Assembly: GCA_027574665.1 (NCBI GenBank)
Contig: CM050657.1
Span: 28,891,408 to 28,955,407 of the forward strand
Source of the DNA: Rhynochetos jubatus
Taxonomy: Eukaryota; Chordata; Aves; Eurypygiformes; Rhynochetidae
Direction of reading: 5' to 3'
Length of the DNA stretch: 64,000 nucleotides
Shown here piece after piece: positions 43,791-58,258 of the stretch. Position 1 is the stretch's first letter. The number at the start of each line of letters is the position of its first letter. The notes under the pieces were generated by a model, which saw only the letters and a list, made by a program, of their open reading frames with translations, did no database searches and was not told the origin of the DNA. Made by a program: the position numbers and the translations under genes.

Positions 43791-46700
43791 CTAAGGCTAG
43801 CTACAACTGTAGTAGCACCAGTGGGAAGTATTAGCTGTGGGTACGCAGACCAAAGCAATTAGTGCTGAGGACTTAACACCATGCTCTACATGTCTCAGGG
43901 GTTTTACTTAAAGTTAACTGCAACCTGGTCCCGTGGCCTGAATGCCAATTAGCCATTGGAATATATAAGGTGCCCTCCTGGAGCCGCTTTCTGCTTTATC
44001 TGTATTCAGAGTGAACCCAGGCCATGTACTCCAAGACCACTGTGCAGAGAGGACCAGAGCACAGTAGGTCAAGGTGACCAGAAGACCTGCTTCAAGAGCA
44101 CATTATTGATCCAAATTTAAATATTCTCGTAGATGCATCTAATATATCTGAGAATCTGGCCTAACTGTAGTTTGAGATTTTTTCAGATGTTTCAGATCTT
44201 GAAACAGGCTTGCTTTGGCCCTTCCGATTTGCATTTACATGCAGCAAACCTGCCCCACAGTTGTCACTCCTAAATCTTTGTGGTCCTGAGGAGTCTCGGT
44301 TCACAGAGATTCCAGCAAGAACTGATACTCAGTATCTCACAACACCAGTCGCTTTATGCCTGGGAAGAAAATGATGCTGTACCTTAATACCCTTAACATT
44401 TCATAACTGGTAACAGCAGACTGTGCTAGGGGGTTGGTTGTAACAGTGCAATATTTAAATAGAGAATTACTACAGTACTGGACTGGTCATTGTGCAGTAT
44501 TTTGATGGATTTAGATGGAATTTAGATGTAGAGATATCAAACAGGGAAAAGATGCCCAGGTAGTTTGGACTGTAATTGCTCATTGGAACAACATTCCAGC
44601 AACAAAGCTGTAAGAGGAAAAACAAAGGTTGCATTTTTTCCCTCACTAGAAACACCAACAGCATAGGACTGGAGCAGGGCAAGAAACTAAACAATCAGTT
44701 CAATATTCACACACCGAACCAAAAAATACACTCTTTTCATGGCATGGAGCAAAATTTCATGACAAACATGCTTTTATCATCTTGAAGTCATAAGTTTCAT
44801 GTTATGAAGATGAAAGAGAGCAATAAAAGCAGTTATCAGTAAGACAGCCAGTGACGGGATTGTAAACAAGACTTTCTGCCCAGAGGCAGGGAATAGCTTG
44901 TACCACTGTCCCCCTCTGCTCCTTAGAGCCTTCAGCAAGCCTGGCCAGAGTACCTGCATGGTGAGAACATCGGTGTGAGAACAAAAACCAACTCAGACTG
45001 AGGAATTTTGCAGGTTACAACGTCGCATCAGCAGTCTAGGCACATAACAACTATTGTTGTTTGCTGGCCTGGGAACAATAAATCACTGTCCAGCTCCACA
45101 TTTGTTCCTCAACACTGTACAAGACCATTGGTAGCCTGCACCCATCAGCATATCCATGAGGCACATCCTCTGCTCCAGCTGAGGCAAATACATATACCTG
45201 AGCTGGAGTTCTATCAACAGCAGAGGTTGCACAGCAATGCGGAGGAGGTTGACAAACAATAAAATGCTCTTTATTTCACCCCTGTGCCAGTGCCCCAGAC
45301 TCTGATCCATAGCAGTCATCCTTGGCAGCAAGAGTCACAAAGGAGCAGAAGGTTTTGGCACATGTAGACTTGCAGTCCCATTTAGAGTGTTTTTTTCCTC
45401 TGATTACACCTAGATAAAATGTCCAAGATGCAAACTACCACCACAATGGCAAAACCACCATTACTCGTCAAGTGATACCCTAACAGTGAACAGAAAAGCA
45501 AAGAAATACAGTGTATAACTGTACAGCTTCCCTAAACAAACAGCTGGGTAAAGGATGCCAATCTGCAATGGATCCTGGGTTTTCCCTTAGCTATTTGGAA
45601 AGAGGCTTGTCGGTACATATGCCATACCATGGACTGGCTATAGGCAGGCACCCAAGCTATTAAAAGAAAATCCTCGCACAGCGAAATCAACAGCTTCAAG
45701 CTGTTGGGACTAGTCACATTTTGAGTACACGCTGTGTGACATGTGAACAACAAAACAGCGATTTATTATCACAGCAAATTCTGACTCCACATCTCTATTA
45801 ATAATGACTTATTTTGTTATTATTTCTAGCTAGCAAAATAAGTGAGCATCAAGTTAAATGACTTACAAGCCAAATAATTGCACTTCAGTATTCTTTCTTT
45901 TTTTAAGTCTGGGAAAATCCAGTGAAAAACAACTATTTGTCTGTCTAGCATCTTCTGAAGACCACTTCCCTGCATATGCCAAACTGGCTAAACACAGTGA
46001 GGATCTGATGAACCCTAAAAGAACAGAATGTCTCGTTCATTTACATACAGTAAACACATGTTTCATCCAAACACAATTGTGAAATAGTTTTGAAATCCTT
46101 CTTTCATTGCAGTTTGGACACTGTTGGATAACAAGGGTCCCAGAAGGTTGTATTGTTTCTTGTTTACATGGGAGGATCAAATTACAAAAAAAAAAAAAAA
46201 ATGTTTTGGAAAGATCATTTGTTTTTTGTTTCCTGAGCACTCTATTTCTGTTAAACTACTATTTCTAAGACCAAGCATCAGGCACCTTCAGGATCCATCC
46301 AGTATAAACTCACACTTTAAAGGAAGACATGCATGAAGTCTGGTACGCATGACAGTCTGTCTTTATCAGCACAGTACAGATAAAATTTAGAAGCTGGAAA
46401 CATGGCTGTCTAGCAGTCATAATTCTGTCTGCATTTATCTGGCAACAGCTTCCCTTACTCTTTCTTCTGATTCATTCTGTATTTTCCTTTCCAAATATTT
46501 TCTTAGATTGAGTACCTATAGTACTAGTGCCTGACATGCTGAGTAATTCTAATTCCGGTCACTTATGGGAGTAGGTGTTGAGGCTGTGCAAGACTTCACA
46601 GAATCAAGTCCAAAAGACAAAACTGGTACAGACTGTAAAATCATTATAGCAACAGCAAACTGAGTTTCTATGAAAAGCTGTCTTGGAGAAAAATCTGTGT

Positions 46701-47104
46701 ATGTCAGGGAGCCAGTCTCGAAGTTTTCCAGGGACGGATGTTGCGAGCAGTCTAGGCAATAAGGCATACCCAAAGGAAAAAAAACAAACAAATCAGAGCT
46801 GAGTAGATTCGGTATTAAGACTTACTTCTAAACCAGAGTTTAGTTTTGAAATAACTATAAGTGTAAGGAGCTTGGTGGTCTCTCCTTGGTCCCTAGTGGT
46901 TAGGAGAATCTGCAGCATAGAACCACCACACAGAATCTGACACAGTTGGCCGTCATAGTAGCGTGAGAGGTCCCAGCCTGAGCCGCCGCAGCTGTAATGC
47001 ACCTCCACTATCACAAAATCACACAGAAATACATGTGCTCTGATCAAACAGTTGGTGGAAAACTGTTTCCGTTCACAAGAAGTAAATTCCATGACTGACC
47101 AAAC

Positions 47105-47130
47105 GTCAGTTCAAGCAGTCAGTTCAAGCA
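47105..47130 (+). repeat. Perfect 13-bp tandem duplication
   Basis: gtcagttcaagca is repeated once exactly. Probably replication slippage. Confidence 0.9.
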
Positions 47131-49286
47131 GGTCTCACAATCTGAAATGGTACCTTTCCTCAAAGAACAGATTTGGTGAGAGCCTGTGTGATAACCCACA
47201 GATACTAATAAATGCCACAAGGGAAATGACCTGGTCAGACAGAGGCCAAATCTTGTGCACCCTTCAAAATGTATTACAGCACAAATTGGGTAAAACTGGA
47301 AAGGAGGCAAGAAAGGACAACAAACAGCAGGAGCTGCAGCTAGGCACAACATTTTTCATCTTCAGAAGTAATGCTTTGTAATTTCTGTAATGGGTTTCAA
47401 TGATGAGCTTAAAGAGATCTGTTAATGAATTACTTAACTCACATAATGTCCTTGTGTCAGTATTAAAATGATCTATAAAGGAGTAAACTGAGAGACTGGG
47501 AAGACCCATGTCTTGACCAAATATGCACAGCCCATCAGGGAGCAATTGGGGGAAGTTGCAGGTGCAGCAGCATCCCCCCAACCCACTGCACGGACGTCAA
47601 GGACGCACACACCACAGTGCCAGCAGGAAAAAGACAGTGTGACAAATGTTGCCCTCTTCCCTTCCACACCTCTCCTGCTCATCTGTTCCCTTCAGGTCCT
47701 GTGAAGTTACAGCTTTTGGTTTTGGTTAGTTGTGAAACAGAATAGGTCAGAGCTACTACCATCAGGTTTAGTGAAAGTGGCACCAAATCTTTGACCATCT
47801 ATGGTCCCTTAAGTGGCATAGGTGGCATAGAAGGTGGCATAGAAGCAAATCTAACCCAGTCTAGCTCAATGGCCATACCAGATAGTTATCAAAATCAGCA
47901 ATCATCAAAAAACCCAATAGTAGAACACTGCCCAGTGTGGAAAAAGAAATCATTTTACGATTTACTTTTACCAAGAAAATATGTCTTATAAAATAGGTAC
48001 CAAATGTCATTTGTTTCTACTTAAATTGTACTCATGTGCTTCCCTTTTCTGAATAAAATGTCCATTAAGTATTTATGGAACAGCAGAGTCAGAGGAAGCT
48101 TGCACGGGATTCACAGTGTGCAGCAGTGTCCTGTTGTTTTACAGTCATCAGCTTGGGAAGGCTACCAGCCCATTAAGAATAACCTGCAAAGCCACAAAGC
48201 AAGAGGATTTTAGCCATGACTAGTCCTCTCTATCTACTCAGAATAATTGCAGCACTATGCAATGAGTTAGCAGGAAACACAGAAATGTTGGTGAAAGCAA
48301 TAGCATAGTGCTGCTCAATTACAGTGTATGCATAGTCATTGATGGATCAGCTCTGAAAATCCTTTTGATCATTAAGGGCAAGTGGGAGCCAAGCAAATGA
48401 AAAATAAATAGATAGAATTTTTCAGCACTTAATCTGGATATGCAGGTCCTCACAGAAGAAGAGCAATTTAAACATCTGTTACTGTCTGCCACAATTTCCA
48501 TCTTGAGAAAACAGTGTCATAAATTTCTTCAGGAATGGAGCCTGTGTTGTGACTCAGTAGTTGATTCAAGCTGTACTTAATTAGAGTAAATCAGTGCTGC
48601 AAATGTCACTTAGTTCTAATTCAGATAGAAATAGTGGAGCTCGAATGTAATTTGATTTACATCTGGCGATCACCTTGGGAGGTGCTTTCTGCAAGAGGTC
48701 ATTCCAGAAAAGTCCTTAAGAGAGTACTGGGGTTAAACATAGTCTGAGAGAATTGTGAGGGATTTCTTATTGGCAAGAGGTAGAAAGGTCAAATCAAAGA
48801 GGCTTTATGTCATAAAAAGATTTTCAATACAAAGGCTGCACTCAGAGGAAATAGTATGACCATGTAACCCTAGCAGATTAGCAGGAACTGGCCCTATTAC
48901 TAATACAAATCCAGTTTCAAGACAATGACTGCAACTTACTTTTTCTCATAGCCACAAAGCCATGTGGCCAGAAGGACAACTGCTCCACAGAGACCCACCT
49001 GTGAGCTGATGGAGCTGTTGTCTACATACTTTCAAATTATTATTATGTTAAACATCCCCAAAATTTCAACTCTGGTTGAAATGACCTTTCACAGAGGATC
49101 TTGAGGCCCCAAAATTAGAAAGATTTTTTGAAGGGAATAAAAGATGAGGTTTTTTAAAACCTTTCTTGCTTAACCTTTCAGGCAACACCCCTGTGTAAGC
49201 AGTGTATATCTGCTTTGCTGAGCCATGGACTCATTAGCAATGCAGCAACTCAGCCGTAATTCATTTGTGCCTTGCTCAAAATTTAA

Positions 49287-49326
49287 CTTTCTTTTTTCTT
49301 TTTCTTTTTCTTTTTTTTTTTTTTTT
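49287..49326 (+). repeat. Polypyrimidine tract, about 40 nt
   Basis: An interrupted T run with C at five-to-six-base spacing, ending in sixteen or more T residues. A simple repeat; it would also serve as a splice polypyrimidine tract, but no AG with an open frame follows closely. Confidence 0.85.
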
Positions 49327-52300
49327 GAGCCTAGTAGGACAGAAATAGAGCCTCATTCTACTTCAGAAGCACAACAGAAAAGGCCACTCATTGCACATGC
49401 TTCAGCCGATGGCTGGTTTTGACTGACACTGCTAATCTTGTGCAGATCTAGGCATTTTCTCTTCCCTGTTGGGACCATTGCATGTACCTTTGACTGATTT
49501 CTACCACTACTGTAGCTTCGCTGCACAGATAATTGTAGCACATGAGCAAAAAGATTAAAAAAGGTAAAACTATACTGAAAGCACACCACAGTATGAAAGC
49601 AGACCTCCAACCTGACTTACCTTCTCTGTGGCACATTAGAGTATCTTAGCTCTGAAGGGTATATCTGACACATCTTTTGCATGTCAAAGCCGAAGGTACT
49701 GAAAGGAAAGAGGCACCATATCACTTCGAACTGTTCATGGTCACCCCACAAAAATCTCTGCTCATGTCTCAATTTTAACACATTTCTCATTGTATGCAAA
49801 AGAGAGCATTGAACAGGGAGCGCTTGCTATATCCCACCTGGAAACCAGCATCCAGATGGCTGGTGACCACTCACACTCACCCAAACTTGAGCCTTCCCAA
49901 GTAACCCCAGCGACAAACTTCCCCAACAGTGTTATGTACAGAAATGTTGAGTTCCTGCCCTTTCTTTTTAAACTTGCATGGTTTGGGGTTTTTTTTTGTG
50001 TCATTTATTATCCAACTTCCCTGTTCAGTCCCCATGGGGACCTAAACCAAAGGCAGCTGGATTTCACACCTTCAAAGGAGGCACAGTTTGTTGGGTGACA
50101 GGACTGGGAGAGACCAGCCAGAGATGTGCATGATTGCTCTGTGTTTCTGCTCCAGACTGTGGGAGACAATCAGGGAGAAGAGGAAGAGGGGCAGGCTTTA
50201 GCCCAGTTCAATAGCCAGCCCGTGTTTGAGAGTCAAGAATATCTCTCATGCAACGGAGCCAAGAACACAGAGAATTGCTTTTCTTGATGCGTGATGTTTA
50301 CTTCTTTCATTTCTTGGCATCAATACCTATGCACAATTTCTTAGTAGCCTCTGAATTCTCAAATTTTTAGGGGTTTGCTTGTTTTTGCTCTTATTCACGT
50401 TGCCTTTTCTTTCTGACATTCTGGTTTTTGGTGTTTCTGTTACAGTGCTGCAGGCATCATGCAGAAATCAGTGTCTCTCTCGGGTGTTACATAACAGTTG
50501 CACCAGTTATTACTGATACTTCCCACTATTTACAAAGCAAACTTGGTTTCCCCTTCATGTTTTCCAGTATACAATTATCAGTTTACAAATGGGCACTGGC
50601 TGAGTCATTTTTGCCGAGCCATCGTCTTTCCCCTCACTTTATCCTAGTCCCAAGTGACAGGGAGCACAAGGCAAGAGCAGTAATACCAGAAAGGGCAGAT
50701 AATCTGCTGCTGTAGAAGAAGGAAGTTATTTTGACTTGATGTAGAAGGTTATGAGGTTATTGCAACGCTGATAATAAGTCTTTCAATTTGGCTGCGTCGA
50801 TGCAGGATTGGGGTTTTCTTCTCTTTAAACTGGTTGCTCTCCTTTCAATTTTAACCATTCAGTACTAGAAGATAAACCTTGGTCAGTGTAAACCAACACT
50901 GACTTCCCTAAAGTAACACTGAATTGTGTGTGCATGCCGAGGCCCCTGCCCCATATCTGCAGTTTTGAAGGGGTGCTAGCAGTCGTGAGAGTTTAAAACT
51001 GAAAAAAATGTTGTTTTGGTTTTGCCTCCTGTTTCCTAACCTCAAGATGTGACAGAGCATGTGCACCCCAGTCACACGCTAGTCAGCTGCACTGTTCTGC
51101 TTCCATGACCCTGAGCTGCTCTGGGATGCAGGTAGTGATCCCAAACAAGCCATAACCAGCTTTTGTGCCAAATCATGACTCTTTTCACTCAAGATTTACC
51201 TCTTAGTATGTCCCTTGCCAGCCCTGGCATAGCCCTTTTATATGCACGTGCTTTGGAAAAGAAGCCAGGTGACATACAGGGGAAGAAATGTGGGCTATGT
51301 AGAGTATTTATTCTCTCTGTGTTTCCTCTCATATGCTATAAAGGCAAGTGGATCTGTTTCTCACATATCACCTCCCTCTCTCTAAAAGTTTAAAGGAAGG
51401 AACAATAATTTTCTTATGCAATGCTTTTCCAGGCTATGAAAGACGATTCAGTCCAAAAAGCCAGTGTGCTACTCTGCTTTCAGACAGCTCTCCACTCCAC
51501 TCTCGTGCATTTATAATAGGCACAGTAGTGATGCAGTTCCAAAACCACTACCCTGCCCTTTTGGTGATGGATGTTAACGGCCATAAATAATCACTGAATC
51601 CATGCTAGCTAAGAGCAGCTTACTCCTTTGCAGTCCTAATAGTGTGTCACAGCATGATCCATTGCTGTGTCTCGTTGAAATGAATTGGTCTTTTCTCTTT
51701 TTGTTCCTGCACATTAGCAGCCATTTGCATTTCCCTCCAATGAATTTTATAACCAGGTTCAGTGACAGATTCAGATTTTCCAAGGCACAGTGGAGGACGG
51801 ATGTCACACAGAGGGCTTCACTATTGCTGTGCTGCCTTCTGGGTTGCAGTGAACGGAAAATGTTTTAATTCCAAAGGCTCAGCATGGAAGGAGCAATTTC
51901 ACCTTCTGAGTTGCTAATGAAATAACTACATTTGTGCCAAATTGAGACTGGTACTGCACACTAAAAAGTGACATGAAACAGCTGTGTTTGACAGGTCTTC
52001 CACCTACCAAAGGGTTTCCTCCTCTGTTCCTAGAAATTTGCATGGAATAAGCAAATTCACAGTTTGAGAGCCCCAGGCCCCTTGGCTGTTACACGTTTCT
52101 CACAGTTTGCTCTGAGGTTGTTTGGATGAAAAGTAAAGGAGTACTAGGTAGAAATAGATGTCCTAATTGATACTGTTCTCTCAGTATTTTTTTCTAAGCT
52201 ATTGGCCAGACATTTGAACTTAAATGAGACCAATCCAGGCCCACTGAACATTCACTCCACCTGACTGCTTTCTTTGGTTAGGGCTTTGCTTTCTTTAATT

Positions 52301-55110
52301 TTCAAGAACCCTTGGATGACTTCATAGGATCTTTTTTTTAAAAAAAAAAAAAAGATCAGAAGTAATGAACTAGCTCCAGCTTGCACACACACAAACATAA
52401 CTGTATTAATGACACGGTTCCGTTTTCTACTGTGATAAAAGATCGTTCAGCATCATGTTCATCATTTTCCAGGATGTACAGAACTACCATAGGGAGGAAA
52501 AATTACCTAGCCCCTGAGTATTTGCTGTTAAAAGAATTGTATAATGAACACTTTGCATAACTAAATAGGGCTTTGGGTCACATCAGTGTTTTATCCAGGT
52601 GACTCACTTCAGCCTTCCTTACACACATTTCGCTCTCTTCTCTTTTGTACCTGATTAATGGATACACTTTATTTTTTGCAAAAGACCTTTAACGTTTCAT
52701 TATGCATTTTCCCTATCTGTCACCTCATTACTGTCCATTTTATGCTGTTTCAAATTATTTCCCCTCACATATGCTTGGAACATCCTGTGAGCTTTTGGTT
52801 TCCGAGTCCATCAGTGACACACATGGCTGAAACGCACTCATTTGACACACTGCCCTGAACACTTCCATCCAATAAAGTCAGCCATCCACTGCTGCACGCA
52901 ATTGCTGGAAGATGATTAAATTGCCTTGCCTGCTCTTTTCTCACAATTTCTATTGCATTTTTCTTTGAGGCACAGCCTTCCTTCCAGCACCACCACCTCG
53001 CTAGCAACCCACTTTGCCATTACTCCAAAACTGCAGTGATTGATAGAAAAATTTGAACGTTGCATTAGGTAATACATCAGGTAATGAAAACTGTGCCTGT
53101 CTGGATCATTTCTGTCTCAGTGTTAGCAATATGACTACACTTTTATGGCTTCATCTAACAGCAGATGGCTTGTACCGAGACGTGGCCAAAGTGTTCGTAC
53201 GTGGTCCACCAGGACTTCAGTTGACATGATGCCAGCCCTTCCCTGTTCTTAGGGAGTTTGACCTCCACATCTGTAGAAGTAGGCCAGGAAAGAGGCGCAG
53301 CCGAGGTATCTAGCTGTGTCTCAAGCAGCTGCTGTACAGGATCAGAGGAGGCAACAGGAATTGCTTAATGTTTCATGAACTGTATTCAAGGTGTTTGCAA
53401 GATGGGAGCAGCAAGCCAGCACTGCTCTGTTTCCATAGGAATAGTCAGGAACCCTAATAAGCTTGGATCAAATGGTGTCTTAGATGACAGTCATGTACTC
53501 TTTCTCATCCATAACTGAATTTGTAACCTCACAGGAAATGGCTTTCAACTTAGACTTCTCCTCAACACTTTTACAAACTAACTCATTCATTGATGGTTAC
53601 CAGTGTTTCCTGGATTGTTGCCAGCTTTGACAAAGATGAAGTAGTTCAGTCTAATGAAGCAGGCATTTTGGGCAGGAAACAATATGCTACACCTTCTGCA
53701 GTGGGTTATTTATCCCTTTACCTGCTTTCTTTAGGTACAATGGTGGTCTGCAGAGCAGGGAGTGTAAATCCCAGATTTGGCAAAGAAGGCAACAAATATA
53801 ACCCATAGCTTTCCTAGGAAAACCATGTTGGGAGTTAGGAATCAAAGCTGACTGTCTTTTCAGCCTAGCAGGTAGAGCCCACCTCCATATTGTTCACTGT
53901 ATGGAACCCATGTGGAGCAGCCTATTTAATGTATAAAAAATGGAAGCCTTTTTTTGAGTTCTGAACCTGATCTGTAAAATTCTCCAGTTAAGTATCTTTC
54001 TTTTACAGACAAAAGAAATTCTGCTTGAAGGTTGTTGGATTTGCTTCATAGTAAAGTGGTTTTCATTTAAGATGTCTTTGTGTGTCGACAACCTTGTCTG
54101 AAGGTTATTTCACTGCATTCTTCTTGATCAAATGCTATTCACAATACAGTGGATGCCATGACCCAGTAATCCCATTTAATGAAATTCAATGTCTCCTGAC
54201 TAGCTAGCAAAGAGAGGTCCCATTCAAACAATTATCAGACCTTAGCATTCAACTCATGACTAATATTAAATCAGAAATTAGTCTTACTTTCCTCCTTCTG
54301 TTCACTTTCAGTGAATGATGAATTGATTAATAGATCTAGATTACATCAAAGTCCTGAGAATCTGCACACAGACTATAATAAAGGAAAAAAAAATTCTGAT
54401 GGGTACATTTAATCCATATCATAAGGCGCCCTGCTAACCCCTTGTCCTTTGACCTATGTAAAGCTGATGATGTTGCACATTTGTCTCCCCAGAATAATAA
54501 ACTCAGATCAATATCCACAATGTTTCATTTACTGGACCATAACAAGCTGTTGCTCACAACACAGTTTGTCTTTGTTATCAGAAATATGAAAATACTGTGA
54601 AAAAGAAGGCTTCGGATCTATAAGGGAAATTTAATCTCAGTCTTGCAATAGCTGTGTCTTGGTATCTTGCTACCTTGCTACCATCGCTTTGAGGGAGCTT
54701 CCAGACATGGGAACAGTAACACACCTAAGAACACGGGCCACAGAAAAGTGGTACCCTACATCAGCTTCTGTTTGCAGTACCAAAGAAAGCATCTGGCTGG
54801 TACCTACATTCAGGCCAGAGGCAAATATGACCTTTTGTGCAGGATCCACAGCTACCAATCCACTCCTAAAAATGGGAGCATGAGTCAGACTAAGTCGCTC
54901 ATAGGACGAAGTGGTGAAAATTTTATTCTTCCCCTTACAGTCCACTGATCAGACCCCTTAACTAGGATATGGAAAATCCCATTCTGAGTACATCTGATAC
55001 AGAATTTGAATTGAGAATACTCATGGAGCTTTGGAGAAAAATATGACTGATAAATGAGCTGTTAGGCCTTCTGCAAGGTGGGAGATGGGAAAAACTCCCA
55101 GGTCACTGGG

Positions 55111-55738
55111 TGTCGTCGTTTAACCTTAGCTTGCAATTAAATACCACACAGTTGTTCTATTACCTCCCAGCCGAAGGGTCAGAAATAAAAAAAAAAAAAA
55201 AAACCAACAAGGAGAGGTAGTAAAAGTTGAGATAAGAACTATTTAATTATATAAATTAAACTTATAGTGATACTAACAATATTACTACTAATAAGTAATT
55301 AAAACACTAGAAAATAGAACATATGATACAGTATCTCACCACCTGTGGACCAGCACAGCCAGATTCCAAAACAGCAAGCAAATTCTGTGTGGAGAGGAAA
55401 AAAATCAACCCCAAGTCCAAGAGCTGAGAGAAAAACCCCCCAAATCCCAGATCCTGAGAGCAGGGAGAAAGAAAAACCAACCCCCAACCAGCCTAACAAA
55501 AGAAGCTGCTTCTCTGCTAAGAGGCTTCCAAGAAGCTAACAAAAGAAGCTATCAGCAAAGCTACATGCTAGCCCCAAAATTCTAAAACCAAATCACTTCC
55601 CCCAGGGCCACTTTGATGCCTCCCCAACTGCGCATGCGCCCAGCCTGACCTACCATGGAATGAAAATGGAACCCTCGGCTGCTGTGGCCGGCCAGCCCTG
55701 GGTGGGACAGCAGCTCCTTCCTGCCCGAAACCAGGACA
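55111..55738 (-). mobile_element. Diverged solo LTR of a related ERV subfamily (copy 3)
   Basis: On the minus strand it starts TGTCCTGGTTTCGGGC and ends TTAAACGACGACA, the same terminal pattern as the LTRs at 6.8 and 8.1 kb. It also shares the 14-nt gttgagataagaac motif (55226-55239). The rest differs strongly: an A17 run (55187-55203), no trinucleotide patch, and a repeated taacaaaagaagct segment (55494-55507 and 55537-55550). No matching target duplication was found (ctggg on the left, gtatc on the right), so an edge may be mutated or the LTR recombined. No internal viral genes are seen. Confidence 0.75.
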
Positions 55739-58258
55739 GTATCCACTCTCTGAACTTGATTAGTCATATGCCCAGTCCTACAGGAGAAATTGAGATGCCC
55801 AGATTATCTTTTTTTGATGGGAATTTTAATTTTGATGGATATTTTTCAATGTGAGCTTCGTATTTGCACAGTTAAAATCTGATATGGGTGAACCACGTAA
55901 ATGACTAAGGAGGTAATCAACTCTTTATCATAAATACATCAATGCAGCAAAAAAGGTTACAAGGTTGCTAATGTTGCAGTGCTCAAAATGAACAAAAGCT
56001 GTTGACTTCATTGTCAACAAAGTCTCCAGGCATTTCTGGACAGGAAAGATTACTAACGTCTGTGCAATGATGACAACATGACATGGGTAATTTAATGCAG
56101 CCTGCCTTAAATGCCCTGGAAAGTCAAAAGAAAAGGCATTCTGAACTTTCTTTTCTCAAGGATCACATACAGCTGCTGTGTTTCCAAACAGCTGCAACAT
56201 TTGTCTGAGGAAGATGCAGTAATCTGTTTAGTGTCTGCATATTTGCCTGAAGAGTGCTTAACAAACCATTGTGATGATCAGCACTTTTTAAAAGTACCTT
56301 GCTATGGGCCAATTCCTCTTCCATGTCTCACACTGAAGACACCTCAAACACGTCTAGTGTAATTTAAACCTAAATATGCAGTGAGGCTAACATATACAAA
56401 TAACCAGCAATAGCCAGAAATGTACTTACCACTGTGGTAAAAGAGGGGAAACAATAAAGCTTCCATGGGTTTCAATGCACAAAGGTCACACTTAAGCACT
56501 TGTGAAGATTTCCTCCTTCAAAGTCTATAAACACCTGCAATTACCATCCAACTCTTCTTCAATAGTTTATGGAGACTTACAACAGCCTAAGTGGGACTCC
56601 CATGGAGAATTTCAGGAACAAAATTCATGGCTGCCTGCTGTCTCAGAGCTGTCTTTTCTGAACGGAGATCTACTGGTCGTTGTAGCCGCAGTGAAGGTTT
56701 TCACTTGTGGCTCCCTGCCACAGTTGAAAAATGATCTGCTGCTTCCAGCATCAGTGGGTCCAAGCAGGCACACCATTACCCTTTCCTGCTGGGTCAGTGT
56801 TCAAGAGTCCCAGCAGAGAGGAAGGCAGGCTGGGCACTCAGTCCCGTTTCCACCCTTCAGTGTGATGTCCCGGCACCTTAGGTCAGTGCCCTGGCTGGCT
56901 CAGGGCTTTTCCACCAAGCTTTCCCTCCAGGACCTTGTACCCCCCGATCTCCATCTGTCCTCTGCCAGGCTGATGGGCTCTGAAATAGCCTCAGCCCTAC
57001 TCTTGCAACCTCTTCCTTGGTGGGACAAGGCATGCCACCTATTTCAATACCTCTGTCAGCTGGTTTGCAGGGTCCAGGATGTGTTTAGTGCTGGGACCAG
57101 AAATCCTGTCACACAGGATTGTACAGAGGGGACAAACCCCCTGTACAAGCACAGAGGGAAAGTCAGGTGACAGCATGGGTTAACCAAAGGGCTAAGAGAA
57201 GGGTGGTCCTCCCAGTCACAGCATGGGGCAGCTGAGTGACCTTGTCTGGCTCTGCAAAATGCTTGGGGATCAGGAGGATACACAGTGGTGAAACAGTAAG
57301 CGTTATGATAAGCATAGTTTCTTAGATTCCTGGAATTAGTTGGGTTTTTTTCTTGAATGCCCAAGACAGACACTACGAAAAGCAGTAGTTTGTGAAAACA
57401 TTCGATAAAAGGTGCCTGTAATGGCTGAAGTACAGATTGTGGCAATTAATTGTAGGGGTAAGAACAGGGAAAAAAAATCAACAGTCAAACACTTTTAAAG
57501 GTTAAATAAAACTAAATGTGAGTGAATTCAATATTTCAATGAAGACTCCAAACAGATCAGTGTCTTATACACTTTGGTTTATATAAATGCCTTCTATATT
57601 TTCCAACTATAACAAAAATTACAGTTTTATGTTAGTGCATACATGCAGCACATACGGAAGCTAATGAAATAATTGTCCTTGTATGTATGAAAACCACCCT
57701 AGAACTACTAAAGCTGCAACAATTAATTAAGATATTAAAGATAAACACAACAGCATTCAAAACAAAGTAAGAATCAAGGTGATTTATACATATTAGGTAT
57801 CAGTAATGGTTTGCTTCAAGTTCCAAAATAATTAGTTGGAAGGCCGCTCTGCAACTCTGTTACACAGATTTATTGTCACCCTCCTTCCTTCAGCATCACC
57901 AGAAAATCAATAGACACTTGCCTGATAAGATCATATAACTTTTCTTGGCAAGAAAGTCTGTATATTACTGAATCTACCAGAATGGATGGGGTATTATTTC
58001 TGCTGCTCCTTATTTGGCAAGGGCAGTTTTGTCCACAGACCTGGTACAATGAATTTGTATTGACAAGATCACTGTAGTGTGACTATGTATCTCAATAGTT
58101 CTCAAGTTGTTATAGATCACTGCCTCCAAAAGCAAGCAAACAAATGAAAAAAAGCCAAACCCCAACAAACCCCAAGATGTGGATGATACGACTGCTTTGT
58201 TGTCTTCTGCAGCAAACCACAGAAAGTAACCTCATATAACGTTTTGCCTTTGTTTCAG
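55739..58258. other. Unannotated stretch including a long GC-richer open frame
   Basis: Positions 56502-57170 are open for 222 codons on the plus strand, but the frame begins at GTG and has no ATG until about residue 120. The sequence shows no domain, and Ser/Leu/Pro/Gln-rich composition follows the local GC content. I do not call it a gene. Confidence 0.5.

Larger units (their letters stand above)
43791..55110. other. Long unannotated stretch, about 11.3 kb
   Basis: No gene supported. Small tandem or simple repeats: a 16-nt A run at 46186-46201, a perfect 13-bp duplication at 47105-47130, a threefold gtggcata motif at 47813-47845, a 42-nt pyrimidine tract at 49287-49326, and T8/A14 flanked by GATC at 52328-52357. 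Around 54659-54948 three frames are open at once for about 250 bp, without recognisable protein similarity. Confidence 0.5.
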
